Source: Acidithiobacillus montserratensis (GTDB taxonomy: Bacteria > Pseudomonadota > Gammaproteobacteria > Acidithiobacillales > Acidithiobacillaceae). Taken from it: a DNA stretch of 16,778 nt. Both the position numbers and the translations under genes were made by a program. How positions within the stretch are numbered: position 1 is the first letter of the stretch; every line of letters starts with the position of its first letter. Location: contig NZ_JABBOU010000059.1 of the NCBI RefSeq assembly GCF_018853465.1, positions 1-16,778 of the forward strand, given 5' to 3'. The notes below the pieces were generated by a model that ran no database searches, was not told where the DNA came from, and saw only the letters and a list, made by a program, of their open reading frames with translations. Below are positions 5,923 to 13,413 of this stretch, piece after piece.

Positions 5923-8900
5923 TTACTGCAATTTTAATCGCCACCGCTGCCAGAGGGCATAAAGGGCTGGAATGACCAGCAAAGCCAGCAGGGTGGCGCT
6001 CAACATACCGCCGATCATCGGAGCGGCAATGCGCTTCATGATGTCGGCACCTGAACCGTCGCTCAGCATGATGGGCAACAACCCCCCGACAACCAGGGTA
6101 AATGTCATCACGAGAGGACGCAGACGAAGCATGCTGCCCTCCACGATGGCGAGTTGCAGATCATGCCAGTTTTGCAGGGCATCGCGGGCACGGCGTCGCT
6201 GTAGACTTTGATCCAGATATAAGAGCATCACCACACCGAACTCCACCGCCACCCCGGCCAGCGCAATAAATCCCACCACCACCGCCACGGAGATTTTGTA
6301 ATGCAGTGCATAGACCAGCCAGAGCCCACCGACTAACGCGAAGGGCAGAGTCACCAAGACGATAGCCACCTCAACCACATTACGAAAATTGAGGTAGAGC
6401 AGCAAGGCAATCAGCAACAAGACAGCGGGCACGACGACGAGTAAGCGTTGATTGGCTCGTTGCATGCTGCGATAGGCACCCACCCAGGCGATCGTATAGC
6501 CAGGTGGTAAATGGACTTGACGGGCAAGCAAGCGCTTCGCTGTGGACACATAAGTACCTATACTGGTTCCCGGCTTCATGTCAATGGTGACCCAACTATT
6601 CAGTTGACTGTTGTCACTGGTGAGCATGGCGGGGCCGTTGACCATTTCTACCCGCGCCAATTGCGCCAGGGGGATTTGTGCACCCTCTGGGGTGGCTATC
6701 CGGCTTTCCATCAATGCCTGCAGCGACTGCCGGCGATCTCGGGGATAGCGTAAATTCACCGGAAAACGTTGCACCCCCTGGACTGCCGTGGTCAGCACCT
6801 TGCCCCCAATAGCGGTTTCCACGAGGCGATTGATGTCTTCCACGGAAATGCCATAGCGTGCGGCAGCGGCTCGATTGCTATGGATGACAATATAACGTCC
6901 ACCAGTCACTCTCGCCGCATAGGCAGTTTGTGTCCCTGGCACCTGCTGCAACACCGTCTGCACTTTTTGTCCCAAAAGACTGAGGGTGTTTATATCTGGG
7001 CCGGTGATCTTGAGGCCAAGGGACGTCTGCAGACCCGTGGTCAGCATATCCACGCGGCCTTTAATCGGTTGCGTCCAGTTGTTACTGAGCCCCGGAATCT
7101 GAAGCGCCTGATTCAATTGATTGCGGAGCCTGTCCCAACCCATGTGCGCGGGCCAGTGATCAGGTTGTTTAAGGGTGACCACGGTATCAAACATGGAAAT
7201 CGGCGACTGATCTGTCGCTGTCTGCGCACGCCCGGCTTCACCAAACACCGTTTTGACTTCTGGAAATGTTTTGATGATGCGGTCAGTCAGTTGCAATAGA
7301 GCAGCCGCTTCCCCATAAGAAATAGCGGGGTTCTGCGTCACCGGCATATAAAGCAGGGTGCCCTCATTCAGGGGGGGCATCAGTTGCGTACCCAACCTTT
7401 GCCAAGGAAAAATAAGCGTTGCCGCAACGAGTGCTGCCCCGAACAGTACCCACCAGGGCGCACGCAACACCGCATGGATAATGGGCCGATAAAGGGCCGC
7501 CAACAACCGGTTCAGTGGATTCTTCTGCTCAGGGAGAATGTTGCCGCGAATCAACCAGGCCATGAGCACCGGCACAAGCGTGATAGCAATCATCGCAGCA
7601 GCCGCTATGGCGAAGGTTTTGGTAAAAGCGAGCGGCGCAAAGAGTTTCCCTTCCTGTCCACCCAAAGCAAATATGGGCAAAAAGGAAACCGCGATGATCA
7701 ACAAGGAGAAAAACAGAGCTGGACCGACTTCCATCGCCGCAATTCCCGCTGTCTGCCAAGGATTGTTGTTGTCGCCTTTTTCCATATGCTTATGCATGTT
7801 TTCGATCATGACCACCGGGGCATCGACCATGACCCCAATGGCAATGGCAATACCGCCGAGAGACATGATATTGGCCGGAATATCCAGTCCATACATCACC
7901 ACAAAAGCCCCAAGAATACCTATAGGTAAGGCAATCAGCACAACCAATGCAGAACGGATACGCAACAAAAACAGCAGAGTCACCAGAATAACGGCGATAC
8001 ATTCTTCGAGCAGCTTGCCGCTCAGTGTCTGGATGCTGCGCTGAATCAATGGCCGCTGACTATAAGTAGTCACCAACTTCACTCCTTGCGGTAGCGATGT
8101 CTGCAGCTGCTTGAGTTTCTGCTGTACTTTCTCAATCAGGGCATTCGCATTTCCGCCCTGATTCATCATGACGATACCACCTACTACTTGCCCCTGACCG
8201 TTGAGTTCAGCAATGCCACTGGGCAGAACCGGTCCGAATTGCACCCGTGCCACTTGATCCAGGGTTACCGGCACTCCGTCACGGACACCAAGCGAGATCT
8301 GTCGCAAATCCTGAAGGGAGTGGAGGTAGCCAGAGGTGCGCACTATATACCGTGATTCTCCCATGTCGACAACGGAACCACTGGTTTCACCATTGGCCGC
8401 GCGGATGGCGGCTTCTACCTGAGGCAGCGTAATCTTGTAGGCCAGCAGGCGATTGGGGTGCACGACTACTTGGTATTCCTGCTCCATCCCACCCACGGTT
8501 GCTACCTGAGCTACGCCGGGAATCCCCTGCAAGGCAAATTTCAAAAACCAGTTCTGTAAGGTGGTCAGTTGGGCGAGGTTGAGCGTTCCACTGGGGTCAG
8601 TGAGCGCATATTCATAAATCCAGTCCACGCCGGAGCTATTGGGTCCCAAGGCGGGCGTGACACCAGCCGGTAGCTGACTTTGGGCCTGATTGAGATATTG
8701 CAAGACCAGATTGCGGGCCTGAAAAATCGGGGTACCTGCCTTGAAAAGCACATAGACATAAGAGTCACCGAACATGGAATATCCGCGCACGGCCTGTGCT
8801 CCTGGGACTTCCTGCAAAGTCGTCTCCAGAGGGTAAGTGACTTGATCCTGAATGATTTGTGGCGCCTGTCCCGGATAACTGGTTTTCACAATGACCTGGG

Positions 8901-9033
8901 TCGGGGAAATATCGGGAAGCGCTTCCAGCGGAATCTTCAGGATAGACAGCATTCCCAACACGATCACAATCAGGCTGCCAATGGTGACCAGCAGGGGGTT
9001 ATCAAGGCAAAAACGCATCATGGCCTTAATCAT
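5923..9033 (-). CDS. cusA: Heavy-metal efflux RND transporter, CusA type (Cu(I)/Ag(I))
   Basis: I chose ATG 9031-9033 (1036 residues), with GGGGAG 8 bases upstream; it overlaps the cusB stop by 8 bases. The frame is open to 9072 but that start lacks support. The length and twelve-helix, two-loop plan fit HME-RND pumps, the inner-membrane proton-driven engine of a tripartite exporter. The TM4 motif GVMVDAPVVMIEN carries Asp404, the relay aspartate of this family. The three metal methionines of E. coli CusA (M573, M623, M672) have counterparts in LLYMP (M563), SMFDT (M614) and VDMLTTG (M663), which argues for monovalent Cu/Ag rather than Zn/Co/Ni. TM10 keeps GVAVEFGVVML (E931). The E. coli lysine in RPKAMT is replaced by Leu in RPLVMT, and the Glu after M623 is Asp. 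Family assignment is secure; substrate is a strong inference. Confidence 0.95.
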   Translation of the reverse strand: MIKAMMRFCLDNPLLVTIGSLIVIVLGMLSILKIPLEALPDISPTQVIVKTSYPGQAPQIIQDQVTYPLETTLQEVPGAQAVRGYSMFGDSYVYVLFKAGTPIFQARNLVLQYLNQAQSQLPAGVTPALGPNSSGVDWIYEYALTDPSGTLNLAQLTTLQNWFLKFALQGIPGVAQVATVGGMEQEYQVVVHPNRLLAYKITLPQVEAAIRAANGETSGSVVDMGESRYIVRTSGYLHSLQDLRQISLGVRDGVPVTLDQVARVQFGPVLPSGIAELNGQGQVVGGIVMMNQGGNANALIEKVQQKLKQLQTSLPQGVKLVTTYSQRPLIQRSIQTLSGKLLEECIAVILVTLLFLLRIRSALVVLIALPIGILGAFVVMYGLDIPANIMSLGGIAIAIGVMVDAPVVMIENMHKHMEKGDNNNPWQTAGIAAMEVGPALFFSLLIIAVSFLPIFALGGQEGKLFAPLAFTKTFAIAAAAMIAITLVPVLMAWLIRGNILPEQKNPLNRLLAALYRPIIHAVLRAPWWVLFGAALVAATLIFPWQRLGTQLMPPLNEGTLLYMPVTQNPAISYGEAAALLQLTDRIIKTFPEVKTVFGEAGRAQTATDQSPISMFDTVVTLKQPDHWPAHMGWDRLRNQLNQALQIPGLSNNWTQPIKGRVDMLTTGLQTSLGLKITGPDINTLSLLGQKVQTVLQQVPGTQTAYAARVTGGRYIVIHSNRAAAARYGISVEDINRLVETAIGGKVLTTAVQGVQRFPVNLRYPRDRRQSLQALMESRIATPEGAQIPLAQLARVEMVNGPAMLTSDNSQLNSWVTIDMKPGTSIGTYVSTAKRLLARQVHLPPGYTIAWVGAYRSMQRANQRLLVVVPAVLLLIALLLYLNFRNVVEVAIVLVTLPFALVGGLWLVYALHYKISVAVVVGFIALAGVAVEFGVVMLLYLDQSLQRRRARDALQNWHDLQLAIVEGSMLRLRPLVMTFTLVVGGLLPIMLSDGSGADIMKRIAAPMIGGMLSATLLALLVIPALYALWQRWRLKLQ

Positions 9034-10405
9034 GAGGGCTACTCCCCATAGACATATGGGCCATTCCCTCATTTGCGGTCTTCGCCGGACTTTCTGGTGC
9101 TAGAGCAGATCGGTCTCGCGTCACGGCGGCTTGTCCAGAATTCATGGGAGCGTCATTGGTCCCCAGCATCCGTGCCTTTACAGATTGAAACTGCGATTCA
9201 GAATAGAGCAGGAACTGGGCATTTTCGACAACCTGATCCCCCAACTTCAGGCCCTTATTAATGGCTACCCATCCATCGGCCTCTGGCCCTAGAGCAACTT
9301 GTACCGGCAGGAAATGTCCATCATTCTCACGCAACATGACATAAGTCCCCTGACTGGTATGCAGTACGGCACTGCTGGGCACCGCCAGAGACTCCCGGGG
9401 ACTGGCTAAAATGGTGGCATCGGCGTAGGTGCCAGGGCGCAATTTTCCGTCAGCATTCGTAAAGCTCAGCCGTGCTGTAACCGTCCTGGTTTGGGGGTCA
9501 ATGGTCGGATACAGAAAGTGGAGATGGCCTTTCCAGGATCGGTCAGGATAGGCGGGCAGATGGAGGCGCACGGGGTTACCGATGGCGATCCAGGGTAGTT
9601 GGTAGGCATAGACCGCCACATTCACCCAGACCCGATGAAGATTGGCAATTTCATAAGGATTTGTCTGTGGCGAGAGGTAACTGCCGGGATGTATATTCAG
9701 CTTTTCAACTACACCCGAAGCCGGTGCGATGAGTGGGATATCCTGCTTGGCTTTGCCGCGTTGAGCCAGGGCGGCTATCTCGTCTTTCGGTATCCCCAAC
9801 AGTTGCAACTTAGCCTGAGCGGCAGCCACGAGTGCCGGATCTGCCGTCATCCCCTGTGAGCGACGTGCAATGAGATATTCCTGTTCTGCACTATATAACT
9901 CGGGAGAATACATCTCGGCCAGTACCTGGCCTTTTTGAACGGAGTCACCCACGGCCCGGACGTACATCTGTTCTACCCAGCCCGAGAAGCGCGGATTGAC
10001 AGCGTACACCTGATTTTCATCGACAACCACAGTTCCGACCGTGTGTATGGCATGTCCCATCTGCCGGTTCTGGACCTTCACGATGCGCACACCCAGATTT
10101 TGCGTCATACGCGGATTAATGCTGAGCCCTGTGACCCGGTGCGCACGGGAGCTTGGGGCATAGACCGGAATATAGGCCATTCCCATGTTATCCTTCATGG
10201 GATGGCTGGCATGAATTTTGGGATTCATGGGAGAGGCCCAGTAGAGAATGTGCCGTTTGCTGGATGTGTTAATGGAAGATTGCGGTAGGATTTTGGGGAC
10301 ACTCGGCATGAAGTCGGGACTTCGTAGCCACCAAACTCCGCCAGCGCCAAGGACAACCCCACCCACCAGTAAGCTTATGCGGATAATCCAGTTGCGAGTA
10401 TTCAT
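9026..10405 (-). CDS. cusB: Periplasmic adaptor of the Cu/Ag efflux pump, CusB type
   Basis: ATG at 10405 overlaps the cusC stop (ATGA), which supports the start and translational coupling. The product has 459 residues: an N-terminal anchor at 6-27, then a heavy-metal-binding segment at about 54-82 (LYWASPMNPKI...NMGMAYIPVY) whose usual cysteines are replaced, leaving Met and His as possible ligands, as in CusB. Next come the barrel-sandwich/lipoyl halves (about 127-170 and 223-256), a helical hairpin (170-215), a beta-barrel (257-335) and the membrane-proximal domain (about 338-410). The C-terminal 40 residues are a loose tail ending GMAHMSMGSSPHD, rich in Met/His. It bridges CusA and CusC and hands periplasmic Cu(I)/Ag(I) to CusA. 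Adjacent genes and the adaptor domains make the call firm. Confidence 0.93.
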   Translation of the reverse strand: MNTRNWIIRISLLVGGVVLGAGGVWWLRSPDFMPSVPKILPQSSINTSSKRHILYWASPMNPKIHASHPMKDNMGMAYIPVYAPSSRAHRVTGLSINPRMTQNLGVRIVKVQNRQMGHAIHTVGTVVVDENQVYAVNPRFSGWVEQMYVRAVGDSVQKGQVLAEMYSPELYSAEQEYLIARRSQGMTADPALVAAAQAKLQLLGIPKDEIAALAQRGKAKQDIPLIAPASGVVEKLNIHPGSYLSPQTNPYEIANLHRVWVNVAVYAYQLPWIAIGNPVRLHLPAYPDRSWKGHLHFLYPTIDPQTRTVTARLSFTNADGKLRPGTYADATILASPRESLAVPSSAVLHTSQGTYVMLRENDGHFLPVQVALGPEADGWVAINKGLKLGDQVVENAQFLLYSESQFQSVKARMLGTNDAPMNSGQAAVTRDRSALAPESPAKTANEGMAHMSMGSSPHD

Positions 10406-11700
10406 GCGTGTGCTCCCTCTTCGGTGGTGAGGAAATCCAGTTCGGCGACGCTGAGGGCCATGTCACGTTGATACTGCAGGCCAGCTAGGGCGCTATCCAG
10501 CACATCCCTCTGAGCGTGGAGGACAGCATCAAGACGGGCTCGGCCCGTCGCATACGCCGCCAATGTGGCAAAAAATGCCTTCTTTGCTATAGGCAACAGA
10601 CGCTGATGGGTGCGTGCCCACTCATTTTTTAAGGCCGTGTATTGAGCAAATGTGCTACGCAGTTGTGCTATCAGTGCCAAATGCTGATCGTCATAGTGGT
10701 ATTGTGCCTGCAGCGCTTTGGTACGAGCCGCGTCAACGTCTTGATCCTGGCGATCTTCCGGGAAGATGGGCAGGCTCAAGTTCACGCCCACGGATAGCCA
10801 GTTTGGACTACCCGGATGAAAGTCCTGGCCATACCCGACGCTGACCGTGACATTCGGCCAATAACTGCTTTTGGCGACCTGTATTCCCATTTGTGCCGCA
10901 CGGGTTTCTGCCTGTGCAGAGCGCAGGAGCGGTTGTCCCAAAAGATCCGCTTCCGCAGTGTTGAGCGTTTTGGGCGCAGGTAGAATAGGCCATTGATTTT
11001 GTATGGAGGGCAGCTTCGGCAGATTCAGAATCTGGGCAATTTGTGCCAGAAAGCGCTCCCGCTCTGCTTGGAGTTTGCTTATTTTGTTGGCGAGATTATC
11101 GCGGGCCAATTGCGCGCGCAGTACATCGGCCTCGGATCCTTGGGCGGATCGATAAAGCGTCAGTGCCGCTTGTACGCTCTCTGACTGCAATTGTTCCTGA
11201 TGCTGAACGGTGACGATGGCATTTTCGACATAGAGGGTTTGCAGCCAGGCCCGGCGCAATAATAACACTAACTCGGCGGATTGCCCTTGCAGCGTATCTT
11301 TGGCGGCCAGCACTTGTTCTCTCGTTTGTTGCCCTTCCAGCCCCAGTTTCCCGAAAGAAGGGAAAGTCTGGCTGAGCCCAACGGTCAACATGCTCATCTG
11401 TTGCTGGTTCATGGAAAAACTGTTGAGGGGTAGATTGGCGGCGCCCAGTTCAAGGTGTGGATCAGGTAGTTGAGCTACTGCCACGGCTTTGTGCTGGAGT
11501 TCAGCAATTTTTTGCGCCAAGGCGCCGAGGCCAGGGTTTTGACGTAAGGCTATGTTTTCCGCTTCTGGTAAAGTGAGCGGAGCGCCACAAGCTGTGGCGG
11601 TGACAAAAAGTATCAACATCCCTGCCAAGATCTGAATTCTGTTCCTGGCCAGGATGACAAATGGTCCCAATAGATGAATGTCCACAATCAATCTCTCCAT
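10402..11700 (-). CDS. cusC: Outer-membrane efflux channel of the TolC family, CusC type
   Basis: The product has 432 residues from ATG 11700. That ATG has no ribosome site; a GTG five codons on (11685) has GGAGAG at good spacing and may be the true start. Residues 18-40 (NRIQILAGMLILFVTATACGAP) form the signal peptide core. The sequence before the Cys does not match a lipobox well, so lipidation as in E. coli CusC is not supported. The mature part starts LTLPEAENIALRQNPGL, the classic start of the outer-membrane efflux repeat, and is followed by two long helical-coil/strand repeats (about 42-225 and 235-425), including SYWPNVTVSVGYG. Three copies would form the channel and alpha-helical tunnel. 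It overlaps cusB by 4 bases. Confidence 0.92.
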   Translation of the reverse strand: MERLIVDIHLLGPFVILARNRIQILAGMLILFVTATACGAPLTLPEAENIALRQNPGLGALAQKIAELQHKAVAVAQLPDPHLELGAANLPLNSFSMNQQQMSMLTVGLSQTFPSFGKLGLEGQQTREQVLAAKDTLQGQSAELVLLLRRAWLQTLYVENAIVTVQHQEQLQSESVQAALTLYRSAQGSEADVLRAQLARDNLANKISKLQAERERFLAQIAQILNLPKLPSIQNQWPILPAPKTLNTAEADLLGQPLLRSAQAETRAAQMGIQVAKSSYWPNVTVSVGYGQDFHPGSPNWLSVGVNLSLPIFPEDRQDQDVDAARTKALQAQYHYDDQHLALIAQLRSTFAQYTALKNEWARTHQRLLPIAKKAFFATLAAYATGRARLDAVLHAQRDVLDSALAGLQYQRDMALSVAELDFLTTEEGAHA

Positions 11701-11717
11701 AGCAAACCGATGACAAA

Positions 11718-11737
11718 GCGCCTTTGGGAAAAGGCGT
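11718..11737 (-). promoter_or_regulatory. Hairpin between the CopL-like gene and cusC
   Basis: CGCCTTT (11719-11725) and AAAGGCG (11730-11736) form a perfect 7-bp stem with loop GGGA, extendable by a G-U pair. In the minus direction it is followed by CTTTGTC, not a long U-tract. It sits in the 57-base gap before cusC and could act as partial terminator, attenuator or processing site that sets the ratio of the leading small protein to the pump. Confidence 0.45.
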
Positions 11738-11757
11738 GCCTACGTGCTCAGGAGAAC

Positions 11758-12150
11758 TTAAATGGTTAAACGGACACTCAGGAGTGGTGGTGGGTGATCA
11801 GTGGGCGGTAGGAGATATAGACCCGGTTGAGCCTTTGCCACATATTGAGGGTTAAACCTTATCGCTACACCTATCCAAACTGGTTCTGGGAAGGATATTT
11901 CCGGGAAGCCTAAGCCCCCCGGTGCATGCGATTCGGCGCAGATGGCCATGCATTGATGATGCATCATTCCGCAATGAGAACGCATGCCCATGCCCGGATT
12001 GTCCGGACAACAAGGCATGTCTGCCATGGGCATCCCTACGCAGGCAACGCCGAGCGGCATGGCCACTGCAGTATTGCTTATCCAGGTTCCCAAGAGGAAT
12101 AAGGACAACAATGCCAGCCAGCGGAAGTATGAGCGAAATCGTTGCATCAT
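11758..12150 (-). CDS. CopL-like Cys/Met/His-rich secreted protein
   Basis: I take ATG 12150 (130 residues); a TTG six codons earlier (12168) is possible, and neither has a clear ribosome site. Residues 1-30 are a signal peptide (RFRSYFRW, then a hydrophobic core, cut after AVA). The next 45 residues are packed with metal ligands: six Cys, about ten Met and several His, in strings such as GMPMADMPCCPDNPGMGMRSHCGMMHHQCMA. The C-terminal part (FPEISFPEPVWIGV... and PPTDHPPPLLSVRL) is Pro-rich. Short proteins of this composition located just upstream of copper-resistance genes include CopL of Xanthomonas, a copper-linked regulator of unclear mechanism; similarity here is in layout and composition, not proven homology. 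As first gene of the operon it may sense or buffer copper in the periplasm. Confidence 0.72.
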   Translation of the reverse strand: MMQRFRSYFRWLALLSLFLLGTWISNTAVAMPLGVACVGMPMADMPCCPDNPGMGMRSHCGMMHHQCMAICAESHAPGGLGFPEISFPEPVWIGVAIRFNPQYVAKAQPGLYLLPPTDHPPPLLSVRLTI

Positions 12151-12334
12151 GTAACAAGTATGTGCCAATTAAGGAGATGCTGACAACTTTTTATTGAGCA
12201 CATTCTTTTCAGAAAAATTCCCGCGCCAAATAATCCAGCAGGTTGCCGTAGGAGCACAAGCCTGCCATAGTATGCACTATCGGGGTGGAGTGCTTCAGAT
12301 GACCGTAACCCTGTTACCCGAGAAAGCCCCAGGC
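12151..12334 (-). promoter_or_regulatory. Likely promoter/operator region of the cus operon
   Basis: This spacer between ihfB and the CopL-like gene must hold the operon promoter. Two inverted repeats stand out: GCAGGTTG/CAAGCCTGC (12238-12245/12257-12265, one bulged base) and ATAGT/ACTAT around ATGC (12267-12280). The second overlaps a possible minus-strand -10 (CATACT). I do not see a clear CueR (MerR-type) box or a CusR-type direct match, so the regulator is not identifiable from sequence alone. Confidence 0.4.
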
Positions 12335-12336
12335 TT
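12324..12336 (-). terminator. Weak hairpin at the end of ihfB
   Basis: AAGCC (12324-12328) and GGCTT (12332-12336) form a 5-bp stem with a 3-base loop that overlaps the ihfB stop codon and is followed on the minus strand by TCTC after the TTT of the stem. It is a weak terminator at best, so some read-through into the cus operon is possible. Confidence 0.3.
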
Positions 12337-12655
12337 AGCGCCTGTCACCCCGACCATTCCGCGATTGCATGGCGGCTTGCCGTAACTCGGCACCGGGCTT
12401 GAAGTGTACGGTGTTTTTTTCCGGTACCGGCACTGCTTGCCCTGTTTTGGGATTGCGTCCCATCCGCGCTGCAATGGCATGTAAACGGAAAACACCAAAG
12501 CCACGAATTTCAATGCGTCGGTGCTCCTGAAGGGCATCAGCCAGATAATCCAGCACCAGATTCACGGCCTCTTCTGTGTCACGGGGCCGTAGGCCAATAG
12601 TGCCTTGTTGCTGCATGCGAGTATAAATTTTCAGCATTAATTCCGATTTGGTCAT
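12335..12655 (-). CDS. ihfB: Integration host factor beta subunit
   Basis: The start is ATG 12655: the product then begins MTKSELMLKI, exactly like IHF-beta, although the frame is open 38 codons upstream. It has 106 residues, slightly longer than the usual 94-100. Conserved features are the helical N-terminal half, IEIRGFGVFRL (48-58), the DNA-contacting arm with GRNPKTG (66-72) including the intercalating Pro69, and VHFKPGAELR (83-92). The last residues (SRNGRGDRR) are an unusually basic tail. IHF pairs with an alpha subunit to bend DNA at promoters, replication origins and recombination sites. It lies upstream of the cus operon on the same strand, separated by 184 bases and a weak hairpin. 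HU is the alternative, but the N-terminus and arm favour IHF-beta. Confidence 0.9.
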   Translation of the reverse strand: MTKSELMLKIYTRMQQQGTIGLRPRDTEEAVNLVLDYLADALQEHRRIEIRGFGVFRLHAIAARMGRNPKTGQAVPVPEKNTVHFKPGAELRQAAMQSRNGRGDRR

Positions 12656-12744
12656 GTGCGTGCTCAAATAAGTGGGCCGATAGCTCTTTTTAGAAGAATT
12701 GACCCCAAAAAGAAAGTCCCGTGCTTCGGTCCGTGCTGCATATA

Positions 12745-13029
12745 TCACTGGATACCCAAGCTGCCCCATTGCTCTTCCTGGATGGTCCCCGCCAGGCTCA
12801 ACAGCACATCCCGTTCAAAATCCATGTGCACGCCTTTCTCGGGCGTGCCGTACAAGGTAATACGAATGTAGGCCTGTTCCGGGTTTTGACGTAATGCATC
12901 CACCGCTTTCACCAGGGCCTGCTGCACCGGCGGATAGAGGCGCAACTGTAAGGCGGGAATGGGTTCTCCCATCTCCGTTTCCAGGGATAAACTGATCTCC
13001 AGTACCGATTGCTCCTTTTCCTCATTCAT
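12745..13029 (-). CDS. Small conserved-looking protein of unknown function upstream of ihfB
   Basis: I favour ATG 13029 (94 residues, MNEEKEQSVLEISLSLE...). The frame is open to ATG 13152 (135 residues), but the extra 41 codons include rare-looking AGA, ATA and GGA codons and that ATG has no ribosome site; the site at 13029 is also weak. The protein alternates acidic beta-like segments (LEISLSLET, LQLRLYPP, AYIRITLYG) with a helix (VQQALVKAVDALRQ) and has no signal peptide, membrane segment or cysteine. I do not recognise the family. It is 89 bases upstream of ihfB on the same strand, so they may be cotranscribed. Confidence 0.6.
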   Translation of the reverse strand: MNEEKEQSVLEISLSLETEMGEPIPALQLRLYPPVQQALVKAVDALRQNPEQAYIRITLYGTPEKGVHMDFERDVLLSLAGTIQEEQWGSLGIQ

Positions 13030-13413
13030 CTGTGCTGTCCATCCTGCGAGGGTATCATGGCCAAGCGCGACCCATTCCCCTATCCGGTTGGTGGGTCTCC
13101 GGTTCACTCCCGTGTCATCATCGGGCGAACCGTACAGGGATGCAACTGGCATCAGTAAGGATAACGGAGATCAAGTCTGCTATTGTTGAGAATGAGATAG
13201 CAAGCTGTTTATGCCCAAGAAAAAGGATAGTTGGCTTCCTTTGGGTTGTAAAAACTGCCGTGGGATGTTAAGCCTCTACGCGTGGCATTTTCTGAGGGTT
13301 GTACTATTTATAGAGCAGTATGTATCATTTATGAAACAATTTGATTCAGCATAAATACAAAGTGAGAAACGGCCATCGTGATGAATGCAGTCTGTCTATG
13401 GTGTATGTAACGG
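13030..13413. other. Divergent intergenic region before the GGDEF-EAL gene
   Basis: This gap serves the minus-strand small gene and the plus-strand GGDEF-EAL gene. On the plus strand TTGTAC (13299-13304), an 18-base spacer and TATCAT (13323-13328) make a plausible sigma-70-like promoter about 80 bases before the ATG. No hairpin or further gene is convincing. If the longer start at 13152 of the small gene is real, part of this stretch is coding. Confidence 0.4.

Noticed and set aside
6769..7929. Long plus-strand open frames inside cusA (for example 6769-7299, 7384-7929).
   Set aside because: They are antisense to a strongly conserved RND gene, lack ribosome sites and show no recognisable domains.
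12230..12300. CueR/MerR-type operator with a 19-bp spacer for the cus operon.
   Set aside because: A TTGTGC and ATTATT at 19-base spacing exist on the minus strand, but the CCTTCC/GGAAGG-type dyad is absent.
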